Shown here: piece by piece, positions 45,701-52,218 of the stretch | Position numbering within the stretch: position 1 is the first letter of the stretch | Layout of the letters: each line of letters opens with the position of its first letter | Source of the DNA: Streptomyces sp. NBC_00390 | GTDB lineage: Bacteria > Actinomycetota > Actinomycetes > Streptomycetales > Streptomycetaceae | Length of the DNA: 64,000 bases | Direction: 5' to 3' | Assembly (NCBI RefSeq): GCF_036057275.1 | Contig: NZ_CP107945.1 | Location: 7,254,001 to 7,318,000, forward strand | Made by a program: the position numbers and the translations under genes | Notes under the pieces: generated by a model | The model's database searches: none | Seen by the model: the letters and a program-made list of their open reading frames with translations, nothing else | Told to the model about the DNA's origin: nothing

Positions 45701-48700
45701 TTGCGGCGGCGTTGAGAAGATGCCCGAGATTTGTCTTCACCGAGCCGAGCAGCCGGGGACGCCCGTCGGCGCGGGGCCGGAAGGCGTGCGCGAGCGAGCG
45801 CATCTCGACGCGGTCGCCGATCGGCGTACCCGTGCCGTGGGCCTCCACGTACGACACGCTGCCGGGATCGATGCCCGCCTCGCGGTACGCCTGCGTGATG
45901 ACCTCACGCTGCGTCAAGGGATTGGGGGCCATCAGGCTCAGCGAGCGGCCGTCGTTGTTCACCGCGGTGCCGCGCAGCACAGCGAGAACCGGATCGTCGG
46001 CCTTCGCCGCATCGTCGAGGCGCATCAGCACGATCGCCGCGCCGCCCTCCCCGGGGACGAAGCCGTCGGCCGCGGAACCGAACGCGTGGCAGCGTCCGGT
46101 CGGCGACAGAGCCTGCGACTTCTCCAGCAGTGCGTACCCGGTGGGGGTGAGGTTGAGATGGACACCGCCGACGACAGCGATGTCGCATTCCCCCTGCTGC
46201 AGGCTGCGGTGGGCCAGGTGCAGCGCGACCAGGGCGGATGAACACGCCGTGTCGACGGCGAGCGCGGGACCGGTCAGGTCCAGGCAGTGCGCGACCCGCG
46301 CGGCGAGCAGGTTCGGCAGATTCCCGGTCAGCGCCGACGCGGACAACTCGGCTTCCCCGTAAGCCTGTTCGAGCAGCTTGCGGTACCCGCTGTCCCCGGC
46401 CGCGGCGAACACACCCACCCGGCGGCCCCGCCTCCGCGGCCCCGCGTAACCGGCCCGCTCCAGGGCCTCGTGCGCGAGTTCCAGGAAGAGCCGTGCCTGC
46501 GGGTCCGTCGCGCGGGCCTCCTCGTCGCCGATGCCGAAGTAGCCGGCGTCGAATCCGGCAGGATCGTCGAGGAACGCACCCCACCGGTCCTCGGTCTCCG
46601 CCGCGGTCGACCACCGCCCGGCGGGTACGCCGGTGACGGCGTCGTGGCCATCGGCGAGCCGGGCCCAGAAGGCCTCGGGCGTATCGGCTCCAGGGAAACG
46701 GCAGGCCATGGCGGTGATCGCGACGGCGGGTCGGCCAGGTGCCTCACCCGCCTCCTGGGGCGCGTCGATGTGCGCGTGGGCGACACCGAGAGAGGCGAGC
46801 ACATGGCCGGCGAGCGCGGCGACCGTGCTGTGGTCGCGCACGTCGGACGGCCGAAGGGTGAGGCCGAACGTGTCCTCCAGCGCGGCGAGCACTTCCATGG
46901 CCTTGAGCGACGAGCCCCCGACGGACAGGAATGCGTCGTGCGGGCCTATCGCGGTGGCGGGCAGGTCCAGCACCCGCGCCCAGATGGAGCGGACGGCCGA
47001 CTCGATGTCCGTGCGGGAGCGGGGCATGGACGCCCCGATGGGCTTACCGGCCCCCGCAGTCGCATCGATGGCCTGTCCGGTACCTGCCGTCCGCGTCGCC
47101 CCCGCCGCCCGATGCACCCCGGCCTGTCCGTACGCCCCCGCCTCGAACCGCTCCCGCATCACCGCCCGCCGCAACTTCCCGCTCGTCGTGCGGGGGAACG
47201 ACCGCGCCGGCAGCGCCAGGACCCGTACGTCGTCGTGGCCCAGTGCCTCGCCCACCCGGGCCGCGACCTCGTCGAGCACATCGCCTGCCGCAGCCGCCCG
47301 GGACGGCCCCGACGCCACGAAGACCACGACCCGTTCCCCGCCGCCCACCGGATCGGTGGAGCCGACGACCGCGACCGGACCGGGCGTCAGCCCCGGCGTG
47401 CCCGCTGCCACCTCTTCCAGGTCAACGGCGTGGAACGTACGGCCGTTGACGAAGACGACGTCCTTGAACCGGCCGGTCACGCAGAGCCGTCCCTCGTTGA
47501 GGAACCCCATGTCGCCCGTGCGCAGCCACCCGCCGGCGAAGGCGGCCGCCGTCGCCTCGGGGGAGCGGTGATAGCCGCGCGCCACCTGTGGGCCGCGGAC
47601 CTCGATGTGTCCCACCCGGCACTCGCCCAGCGGCTCGCCCTCGTCGTCGGTGATTCGCACCTCGCACCCCGGCACCGGGTGGCCGACATCCATCAACTCT
47701 GTCGCATCCGGACCGGGTGCGACCATCTCCGCCCGCCCCTGGCTGAGTGCGGCCCGGTCCAGCGCGAGGGGCCGCGCCACCTCTCCCGGTGGCGGGAAGG
47801 CGACGGCCAGCGTCGCCTCCGCGAGGCCGTAGACCGGTTGCGGCGCGTCTGCGGCGAGCCCCGAGGGCCGCATCTTGCCGGCGAAAGCACGCCACACCGA
47901 CGGGGAGATCGGCTCCGCGCCCACCAGGATCGTCCGAACGCTCGTCAGATCGATCCGGCTGAGCGCATCCTCCGTGAGCCGCCGCTCCACCAGCGCCAGC
48001 GCGAAGTTCGCCGCCGAAAGCAGGGTCGCCCGGTGACGCGCGGCCGACTCCAGCCACAGCGCGGGCCGCTTCGCGAACGACAGCGGCCCCAGCTTCACCT
48101 GTTTGAGCCGTGCCGCGAGGGGGACCAGGTGGGTGCCGATCAGACCCATGTCGTGGAAGTACGGCATCCAGCTCGCCACCACGTCGTCCGGCCTGATCGC
48201 CGCGGCCACGCGGATCTGTTCCAGATTGGCCAGCACGGCGGCATGGGTCAGTTCGACGCCTTTCGGGGACCCGGTGCTGCCCGAGGAGAACTGCAGAAAC
48301 GCCACATCGCCAGGGGCCGGCACCGGCAGGGCCCCCGGCGCGGCGCTCTCGCGCAATTCGGCCAGCCGCAGCGGACGTACCGTGTCGGGCAGGGCCGGGA
48401 GCAAGGGCGCGCAGGCTTCGTCGACCGCGACCGGGGGCTGGTCGAGAAGCTCCCACACGGGGAGCACCCGCCGCGCGTCGGGCGCCAGCGGAACCGGTAT
48501 CAGACCAGCGGCGACAGCCCCCCAGAACAGCGGCTGGAACTCGTCGCTGCGGTCGGCGAGCAACACCACGGGACTCCCGGGCGCCAGTCCGGCAGCGATG
48601 AAGCCTCCGGCCACCCGCATCGACTCGTCCCGCAACTCGCGGTGGGTGACGACCTGTTCGCTGCCGTCACCCCGTACATGCACGATGGTCTGGTCCGGCG

Positions 48701-48851
48701 CCTCCTCCGCCGCGCCCACCAGTACATCCAGCAACGCCGTCTCGCCGTTCGGTCCCCGCACCTGCGCCCCTGCTCCCCGCTCGGTCCGCTGCGGGCCGCT
48801 CGCGGCGTCCGCGCGAGAATGACGGCCCACCGCCTGTTCTGCCGAGATCAT
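36753..48851 (-). CDS. giant hybrid synthase: FAAL-ACP-KS-AT-KR-ACP-C-A-PCP-C-AAR
   Basis: 4,032 residues. FAAL 1-580 (SSGSTGSPKG 189-198, SGKLRR Lys559) activates a free fatty acid as acyl-AMP. ACP1 615-690 (GGSSL). KS 708-1120 (DTACSS Cys870, HGTGT, KTNLGH). AT 1210-1500 (GHSVGE, and AFHS as in malonyl-specific ATs). KR about 1560-1960 (TGGAGGMGG, Tyr1918); no DH or ER. ACP2 2050-2125 (GLDSL). C1 2143-2575 (HHAAADG). A 2590-3090 (FTSGSTGRPK, FDASV); by hand alignment to GrsA the pocket reads D-A-R-S-I-V-L-I-N-K, which I cannot assign. PCP 3120-3190 (GGDSL). C2 3219-3640 (HHLIGDG). C-terminal 3660-4032: acyl-ACP reductase-like, TTGHAATT, NADPH motif VVGLGSIG, candidate nucleophile Cys3970. 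Predicted chain: 3-hydroxyacyl-amino acid, released reductively. Confidence 0.9.
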   Translation of the reverse strand: MISAEQAVGRHSRADAASGPQRTERGAGAQVRGPNGETALLDVLVGAAEEAPDQTIVHVRGDGSEQVVTHRELRDESMRVAGGFIAAGLAPGSPVVLLADRSDEFQPLFWGAVAAGLIPVPLAPDARRVLPVWELLDQPPVAVDEACAPLLPALPDTVRPLRLAELRESAAPGALPVPAPGDVAFLQFSSGSTGSPKGVELTHAAVLANLEQIRVAAAIRPDDVVASWMPYFHDMGLIGTHLVPLAARLKQVKLGPLSFAKRPALWLESAARHRATLLSAANFALALVERRLTEDALSRIDLTSVRTILVGAEPISPSVWRAFAGKMRPSGLAADAPQPVYGLAEATLAVAFPPPGEVARPLALDRAALSQGRAEMVAPGPDATELMDVGHPVPGCEVRITDDEGEPLGECRVGHIEVRGPQVARGYHRSPEATAAAFAGGWLRTGDMGFLNEGRLCVTGRFKDVVFVNGRTFHAVDLEEVAAGTPGLTPGPVAVVGSTDPVGGGERVVVFVASGPSRAAAAGDVLDEVAARVGEALGHDDVRVLALPARSFPRTTSGKLRRAVMRERFEAGAYGQAGVHRAAGATRTAGTGQAIDATAGAGKPIGASMPRSRTDIESAVRSIWARVLDLPATAIGPHDAFLSVGGSSLKAMEVLAALEDTFGLTLRPSDVRDHSTVAALAGHVLASLGVAHAHIDAPQEAGEAPGRPAVAITAMACRFPGADTPEAFWARLADGHDAVTGVPAGRWSTAAETEDRWGAFLDDPAGFDAGYFGIGDEEARATDPQARLFLELAHEALERAGYAGPRRRGRRVGVFAAAGDSGYRKLLEQAYGEAELSASALTGNLPNLLAARVAHCLDLTGPALAVDTACSSALVALHLAHRSLQQGECDIAVVGGVHLNLTPTGYALLEKSQALSPTGRCHAFGSAADGFVPGEGGAAIVLMRLDDAAKADDPVLAVLRGTAVNNDGRSLSLMAPNPLTQREVITQAYREAGIDPGSVSYVEAHGTGTPIGDRVEMRSLAHAFRPRADGRPRLLGSVKTNLGHLLNAAAMPSLVKVVLALGHRQLPPSLHHTPPAANLDLDGSGFAVVGELCDWEAPGPLTAGINAFGFGGTNAHAVLEEPPARPLPASPPSEGVRLLTLSARSADGLRAAAADLARHLREHPELDEGGVCAAVAAARDEGAHRLAVVADGDLAARLEARPPGTEMRSRPRLVFLLPGQGAQRPGQARALYSQAPAFREVLDEASALVGEVDGRSLAAWCLDPDTPPAALARTDLAQPILVAYGVALARQLKAWGITPDAVAGHSVGEIAAACVAGTLTLADALRFAAERGRLMAELCAPGAMAAVHGGEETVAALVAGSRGALGVAAVNSTRQVVISGTAEAVDRAVDELTALGVAVRRLDVSRAFHSPLMGPALGPLADAAATLRLHPPVTPLMSTVTTEWQPALDPEYLRQHARRPVRFGAAVERLLDDGYDTFVELGPAATLGGAVRAVVAAHARGSDAVALTAGNGDGARGLLKTAGRLWQRGVRLDRTALDAGHARVAVPTYAFQRRRFWPEPAPRPLLHRFVWDDAPLTVGTGPRTVMLAGPDSSLSRALTDRLTGRGVTVYRSGALLPEGAPRPDVAVLLAGPAPDPDSVAAFDAVQHSLVTGLLDLLPLLARDRPRVLVVTEDVHATGVVPERLRPAQAVLTGLTLALPEELSGTVAHSVDLSSLDDVATRLNALDHELGARAGTQPDAVAWRADRRLGRTVKAVATSTSASASASAELPADGVYLITGGAGGMGGALARDLADRGRPTLVLTGRSPMPPAGLLSELRALGAVAEYRVADVSTEAGVEALMADLPRLDGLFHAAGVVRPGTLRSKSPKEVTQVLAAKTRGTLLLARGLRRHGLRPSVCVAFSSVASVLPGLAGALGDYAAGNAYLDAFAAAERAAGRPWQALNFAAFAETGLAARAEVPAGCAGRGPAPLGTGAALEALRLACGLDAAQLLVADPDSGSAPRPSATARTVPVPAPAPAAATAANASGAAARPSAPTPSPTAGAAGRTTGEADGVTAVLRRLLAVSLQRAADDLGVDEPFLAMGLDSLTAVDLVKRLEKELDRSLPITLFFEHRTLGELAAHLHAEEPHTGQVLRHHQEAPADSPFPLTPVQLAFVTQGRLQPDITPYGYVRQTISGPLDAELLGQALGRLVDRHPMLRIRFHPGSDAGRPEQAAVAPGQGPVPAWYEVRDLPGVRADDEELEALEEALCNRPFDLAAEAPVRAVLARTTTGPAHLVLVVHHAAADGFSLNIVGEELWTVYTALSEGRTPDLAPLGTSFSAYAAHLRAERSDAAFAEDQAYWRAALADIDEPLQLPYDGDPRGVPAPPLLAHQAATDPELSDALRNVAAAHGVSLFHLLLAAYARCLSRWSGRRDVAVNVARARRETRLPGIDRLVGPLADTLPLFASVDPDEPVHALAVRLRDAWLSNERHARLTSLDLARLLPSGGAGPRTVSPASFSLSRFPVSVDPHCPVEVRPTAAGTASAATRLSLLCWESDGTLRFSWNFPARLFDRTTVDRLAREHLAELTELASSTVPQARTETQADPQAQARSGIVARLCAQFRATPDAVAVDTGEATITYAELDRASAALAAGLRASGVTGGDLVGLLTEPGADTVAGVVGILRAGAGWVPLDATHPPARLADQLARSGARTLVCHAATRAQAAALAEAAPVSLVLVDDPSPAPCHVDAEAATVPGSLAYVIFTSGSTGRPKAVPITHRSMANYLDWALATFGYHRGDRLAQTASVCFDASVRQLLAPLLVGATVVTVPWHLVRDPEALLDRVEKARISVWSSVPTLWSRLLEAAETRVREGAPLPDLSALRWIHVGGEALSAAHVRRWYDLFGPGHRIANLYGPTEATINATCHLVEGRPADDVRTLPIGRPLTGTEVEVVAADGRRCAPGESGELLISGTGLTPGYLGEPELTAAAFTERGGRRWYRSGDRVRSRPDGVLEFLGRLDDQVKIRGYRVEPGEIEAVLETHPAVVRAAVVHRDDRLIAFVECRLGDPAPEPTALRAHLTRTLPGYMLPSRIHTVDALPLTGTGKIDRSGLAVPAPRSPSADTPGPASCAAQGDVRRTPPVTPTEILLARIWSELLDVPRISREDDFFSLGGDSLLVLQVFARLRDEIPVLPRPTVIYEHGTLAALAAAVDSTPADDESRVVGPESTVGPVHADSAVPTPFPLTPSQRGFLLAETISPDAASAWLACLRVHGPLRPDLFQRAVDSCVVRHPMLRTVFPAGARPPVQQELPPSLRLPVDFETVTDPGLVPLRIAEERERRLEPWAWPLLRLRLLTLAPDEHLLVVHAHHLIGDGYSVALLGRELLAAYDRLVRGESAELPLPRSTFRDHVALLERPVAAPGGPETEARQARLNAPYHRPALGRGVESAKAGGDLVPPPYRSTGFTLDTGRVAALRRVAAEAGTTLFAPLLTAYHRTLAEFTGQDDLILGLAVTGRDHALPDAHLVFGPFATAVPLRPGALPGAEVSGRSFADDLRRIAAEAADARTHGGEATRAEGGLPPAVQFLFTFLDFSALGPLSGDTLSLTWDDSDPELAPPPVGTDTFLAVRPVGAEGLRVVLRASAAGFTEAAFERFTRALRDQLAEAADAMPPVGTAATAGTVDAALVGYLPAPAYLASLAGPLTGASLEPSREQLRDLLFPDGRPRLVEVISTPLGRSGFVCLPLFADELPATPDLAGRTARAVEYAASLGARCVSLAGMIPALTGYGFGVLRETDTQAAVTTGHAATTVSVVKTVHAALEASGRELDELAVAVVGLGSIGRSSLELLLTLAQRPPARLVLCDVAGSEPRLKELAEGLLDRGLATAVEVHESDPALPAVVYEAGLVVTAVSGGDSVLDVERLRPGAIVVDDSFPHCFDTAKALGRMRERRDVLIVGGGLLAIGDAERRIAEGLPPAAAAGYAAQSWLPGTIASCRLESLLRAARPGLPLVHGLVDGPLALAHWREMEAAGVEAGPLHLFGHAVAMDRPPADPHLRN

Positions 48852-49073
48852 GGCTGATCGGGCGAGCGGTCGCGGAAGTCAGGGTGCGAGCAGACCGTCA
48901 CGGCGGGACGGCGGACGCGACCCGCCGTCGTGATCGACGTCCTGGAGCCCCTCAGTGGGGCGACGTGTTCTCGCCCGTGCCCGGCCGCGCCGCATGGTCC
49001 TCGGAGGGCGCGTTCGAGGCGCCTGCGGTGGACGGCCGCAGGCCGGCAGAGTCGGGGCCTCGCAGATGAGTGG

Positions 49074-49283
49074 TCATTCAGCGGCCGTCCGGAGATATTT
49101 CTCGTGGACGTCCTCGCGGACCCTGTCGCCCGACGACGGGAGCAGTTGCGGTATGCCGTCCACGATCGGGTAGCTCAGGTGCAACCGCGGGTTGTACAGC
49201 ACGTCTTCCTCGGCGAGGAAGGTCAACGGGCCCTTGTCGAGCGGACAGACGAGGATACGGAGCAGCGGATCGCTGGGGTCCAT
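49074..49283 (-). CDS. Trm112-family small protein
   Basis: 69 residues with a perfect AAGGAG site before the ATG at 49283. LRILVCPLDKGPLTFL and LHLSYPIVDGIPQLLP are the Trm112/YcaR motifs, although only one Cys of the zinc ribbon is present, as in many bacterial members. Trm112 proteins stabilise or activate SAM methyltransferases. Two methyltransferases are encoded upstream in the same operon, so it may be their activator. It is 25 bases after the EamA gene. Confidence 0.85.
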   Translation of the reverse strand: MDPSDPLLRILVCPLDKGPLTFLAEEDVLYNPRLHLSYPIVDGIPQLLPSSGDRVREDVHEKYLRTAAE

Positions 49284-49308
49284 CGGGTACTCCTTCGGGT
49301 GGTGGGGA

Positions 49309-50190
49309 TCAGGTCCGGGGATCGTGGCGCGGCATGGCCAGCAGTACCGAGAGCGCCAGCGCCGTGCCGGCCACCCGCAGTGTCAGCAGCAGGGGATCCT
49401 CCGGGAGCGTCTCCCCGAAGGTGAGAGTCCCGAGCACCGCCGTGAACAGACAGGTCACCGTGGTGCAGACGGGCACGATGAGCGAGGCGCGGCAGCGCTG
49501 CAGCGCGGCCTGGGACATGATCAGGCCCGCCACCGCCGTGAAGAGCAGCAGATACGGGTACGGGGACCCGAGCAGCGACCGGGCCGCTTCCCCGAGGCCG
49601 GCAGTGGTCAGACGGCTGGAGGCGCCCTTGATCGCCAGTGAGCTGACCCCGTACAGCAGTCCCACCGCCACGCCGTACCCGATGCCGTTCGTCGGCACCC
49701 GGTGGCGTCTCCTGGCCAGCCGTTCCACCCGCCCGTACAGCCATACCCCCGCCGCGAGTGTGGGTACGCACACCAGGAGCACCAGCGTCCACGGCGCTCC
49801 GCTGCTCACCACGTCCTCGCCCTCGCGCACCGAGGCGACCACCATCAGCAGCGCGACCAGTACGGCGCCGAGGGCATAGCGCTCCCGGCCCGACGGCTGC
49901 TCGCCGAGCACCGCCGACGACAGAAGCAGAAGCAGGACCAGACCGGACACGAAGATGCCCTGCGCGGCGGCGATCGGCAGCGCGCGATAGACCACCAGCT
50001 GGGCCGCGAAGCCGGCGGCCAGCGCCAGCGATCCGACGAGCCACAGCGGACTGGTCAGCAGCACCAGGACCACACGCACGGGCCTGCGGGTGGACAGCGC
50101 GGGCAGATCCCCGAGTGCCCTCTTCTCCAGCACGAAGCCCACGCTGTACAGCACGTTGGCCAGCAGAGCGGCGCCCACACCCCACCACAT
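49309..50190 (-). CDS. EamA/DMT-type membrane transporter
   Basis: 293 residues from the ATG at 50190, with about nine or ten hydrophobic segments. The first (GVGAALLANVLYSVGFVLEKRAL) and the two halves of similar layout fit the drug/metabolite transporter fold, in the branch where the first helix is followed by EKRAL. It starts five bases after the methyltransferase stop. In this cluster it may export the product or flip a lipid-linked intermediate, as small DMT/EmrE-like proteins do for polyprenyl-phosphate sugars. Confidence 0.8.
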   Translation of the reverse strand: MWWGVGAALLANVLYSVGFVLEKRALGDLPALSTRRPVRVVLVLLTSPLWLVGSLALAAGFAAQLVVYRALPIAAAQGIFVSGLVLLLLLSSAVLGEQPSGRERYALGAVLVALLMVVASVREGEDVVSSGAPWTLVLLVCVPTLAAGVWLYGRVERLARRRHRVPTNGIGYGVAVGLLYGVSSLAIKGASSRLTTAGLGEAARSLLGSPYPYLLLFTAVAGLIMSQAALQRCRASLIVPVCTTVTCLFTAVLGTLTFGETLPEDPLLLTLRVAGTALALSVLLAMPRHDPRT

Positions 50191-50194
50191 CGCG

Positions 50195-50911
50195 CTACCC
50201 GCGCCGGGCATGGGCCAGCAGGATGGAGGCCGCGCCGGGCACGGCACACGCAGCCCTGTCCAGCAGCCGCAGCCCGCGCGGAACCCCGTGGAAGGGCGCG
50301 CCCGTGATCCGTACCTGCGCGAATCCGGCGGCGGTCAGGAAGGAGCGCAGCGCTCGCGCGGTGTACAGCCGCAGATGACCGACCACCTGCGAGCCGGGCC
50401 GGCCGTGGATGCCGCGCAGACTCACCTCGGAGAACACCGGCTGCCATCCCGCAAGCAGCAGCCCCCGGTTGTACCAGGCGGCGAGGTTCGGCGTGGACAG
50501 CATCAGATGACCGCCGGGCCGCAGGATCCGCCGCAGCTCGTCCAAGGCCCGGTCCGGGTCGACGAGATGCTCGATGACCTCGCTGAACAGCACCGCGTCC
50601 GCGCAGCCGTCGGCAAGGGGGAGCCCGCCGTGCTCGAGCTCGCCGCGCACCACGTGCCCCAGCCGCGGCCGCGCCCGGCGCAGCGCGTCCTGAGACCAGT
50701 CGACGCCGACGATCCGGTGTCCGGCGAGGAGGGGTGCGGCCGTGGCGGCGGCGCTTCCGTCGCCGCAGCCGACGTCGACGACCAGCTGACCCGGTGACGC
50801 CCCCAGCGCCGCCGCCAGCAACTGCGCCTGGCGCCGGCTGCGTGCGTCGCCGGACGCGACGGGCACGGCGGGGTCCTCGTAGAAGTCGCGCAGACCACCG
50901 GCCCTGCTCAT
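50195..50911 (-). CDS. SAM-dependent methyltransferase (class I)
   Basis: 238 residues from the ATG at 50911, overlapping the acyltransferase stop by ATGA. Motif I is VVDVGCGDGSAAATA, the acidic loop IVGVDWSQDAL follows, and DAVLFSEVIEHLVDPDRALDELRRILRPGGHLML is the Methyltransf_11 core. The C-terminal part (GLLLAGWQPVFSEVSLRG, then LYTARALRSFLTAAGF) is of the kind seen in glycolipid and sugar methyltransferases. The likely target is a sugar or hydroxy group of the cluster product; this cannot be proven from sequence. Confidence 0.87.
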   Translation of the reverse strand: MSRAGGLRDFYEDPAVPVASGDARSRRQAQLLAAALGASPGQLVVDVGCGDGSAAATAAPLLAGHRIVGVDWSQDALRRARPRLGHVVRGELEHGGLPLADGCADAVLFSEVIEHLVDPDRALDELRRILRPGGHLMLSTPNLAAWYNRGLLLAGWQPVFSEVSLRGIHGRPGSQVVGHLRLYTARALRSFLTAAGFAQVRITGAPFHGVPRGLRLLDRAACAVPGAASILLAHARRG

Positions 50912-52218
50912 ACGGCCTCCGGGGATGTCGCTGCCAGGTGACGGGCGAACAGGTCGCGCAGGCGGGCACCGTCCTCGTCGCCGAGCAGGGTGCGGGACCA
51001 GCGCAGGACGAGATGCAGCCGGCCTCCCGTCGCCGCGGTGGTGACGGTCAGCCCGCGCGGCATCCGGGCGGGTGCCGAGAACCACACCGCCGTGGCCCGG
51101 CCGGCGTCGCCGAAGTCCAGCGGGTAGGGGATCCGGCCGATGTTGCTGAGCAGCGTGGTCGACACCCACGGAGCGGCGAGCACCCGCAGCCCCCGGGTGA
51201 TGCCCGCCCGGACGGCGACGGGCAGCACCGGGGTCGTCAGCAGCGAGGCACCACGGCCCAGCTGCGGACGTGGCTGCGCCTTCAGCGCCCGTGTCCGCTC
51301 CGCGGTACGGCACAGCAGCGAGGCGATGTCGGTGCCGGCGGCCACGTCCGCGGCGCTGAAACCGACCTCGACCAGGCGGGTGCCGTTACCGATCGGCATC
51401 TCGGGCCCGCGGGTGCGGTCGTCGACGGGCATCGTGATGCGCAGCGGACGGTCGGGTGCCCCGTGCGCCCGGTTCCAGTGGGCGAGAGTCAGCGCGGTGG
51501 CGACCATCAGCTGGTCGTTGACCGTGTACGGAGCTCCGGGGCTGCGCCGGGGCACGGGCAGTTCGGCGACGAGCATGGCGTTCCCGGGCACCGCACCGGG
51601 CGTACCCGGTGCGACCCGCGCGGGTCTGGCGAACACCGGCCCGCGGCCCGTCCGGTGCGGCGGCCCGGACGCCTGACGGGCGGGCGGCGGAACCGCCGGG
51701 ACAGGGTGCCCGCCGTAGAGCTCCGCCGCCGTCGCCGCCAGCCGCAGACACGCCGGACCGTCGAGCGCGGTGTGGTTCATGGTGAACAGGAGTACGCAGC
51801 CGAGGACTTCGGGATCCTCGATCACCTCCAGCCGCAACGGCGGGGACGACGTCAGGGGCGGTGCCTCGGCGAGGGCGCGTTCCCGGGCACGGCCGAGCGC
51901 GCCGGCCGTGCGCGGCACGAACGTGACCACCTCGGTGTCCGGCTCGCCGGTCAGCTCCCATTCGTAACGCCGGGCGAGCGGGCCACGGACCCTCTCCCGC
52001 ATGAGCGAGCGGGGATGCCTCGCCAGTGCTCCGGAGAACGCGGCGCGCATCCGGTCCGGTTCGAGGAGGCCGGGCAGATGGATCTCGATGTGGACCGTGT
52101 TCGGCTCGGCGTCCTGCGTACAGTGCCGGGCCACCTCGTCGACGACGGGGAACGGCACCCGGGGCAGCTGCGGCACCGCATCCGCGTCGGGAGAGGACGG
52201 TTGCTGTGTCGTCGTCAT
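50908..52218 (-). CDS. condensation-domain-fold acyltransferase (PapA/WS-like), stand-alone
   Basis: 436 residues. The catalytic motif is NHTALDG (His149, Asp153), the HxxxDG of condensation, PapA and BAHD-type enzymes; PLRITMPVDDRTR and LLSNIGRIPYP are the DFGWG-equivalent and SNxG regions of this superfamily. As a stand-alone enzyme it should transfer an acyl chain from a carrier protein or CoA to an alcohol or amine. With the adjacent synthase it may take the assembled acyl-aminoacyl chain to a sugar, or acylate the glycan. ATGA overlaps link it to genes on both sides. Confidence 0.85.
   Translation of the reverse strand: MTTTQQPSSPDADAVPQLPRVPFPVVDEVARHCTQDAEPNTVHIEIHLPGLLEPDRMRAAFSGALARHPRSLMRERVRGPLARRYEWELTGEPDTEVVTFVPRTAGALGRARERALAEAPPLTSSPPLRLEVIEDPEVLGCVLLFTMNHTALDGPACLRLAATAAELYGGHPVPAVPPPARQASGPPHRTGRGPVFARPARVAPGTPGAVPGNAMLVAELPVPRRSPGAPYTVNDQLMVATALTLAHWNRAHGAPDRPLRITMPVDDRTRGPEMPIGNGTRLVEVGFSAADVAAGTDIASLLCRTAERTRALKAQPRPQLGRGASLLTTPVLPVAVRAGITRGLRVLAAPWVSTTLLSNIGRIPYPLDFGDAGRATAVWFSAPARMPRGLTVTTAATGGRLHLVLRWSRTLLGDEDGARLRDLFARHLAATSPEAV

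Noticed and set aside
42885..46241. Open frame of about 1,100 codons on the plus strand opposite the giant synthase
   Set aside because: It mirrors the third-position GC bias of the synthase codons; the translation is Arg/Gly/Gln-rich with no family motifs, while the minus strand shows complete KS, AT and KR domains.
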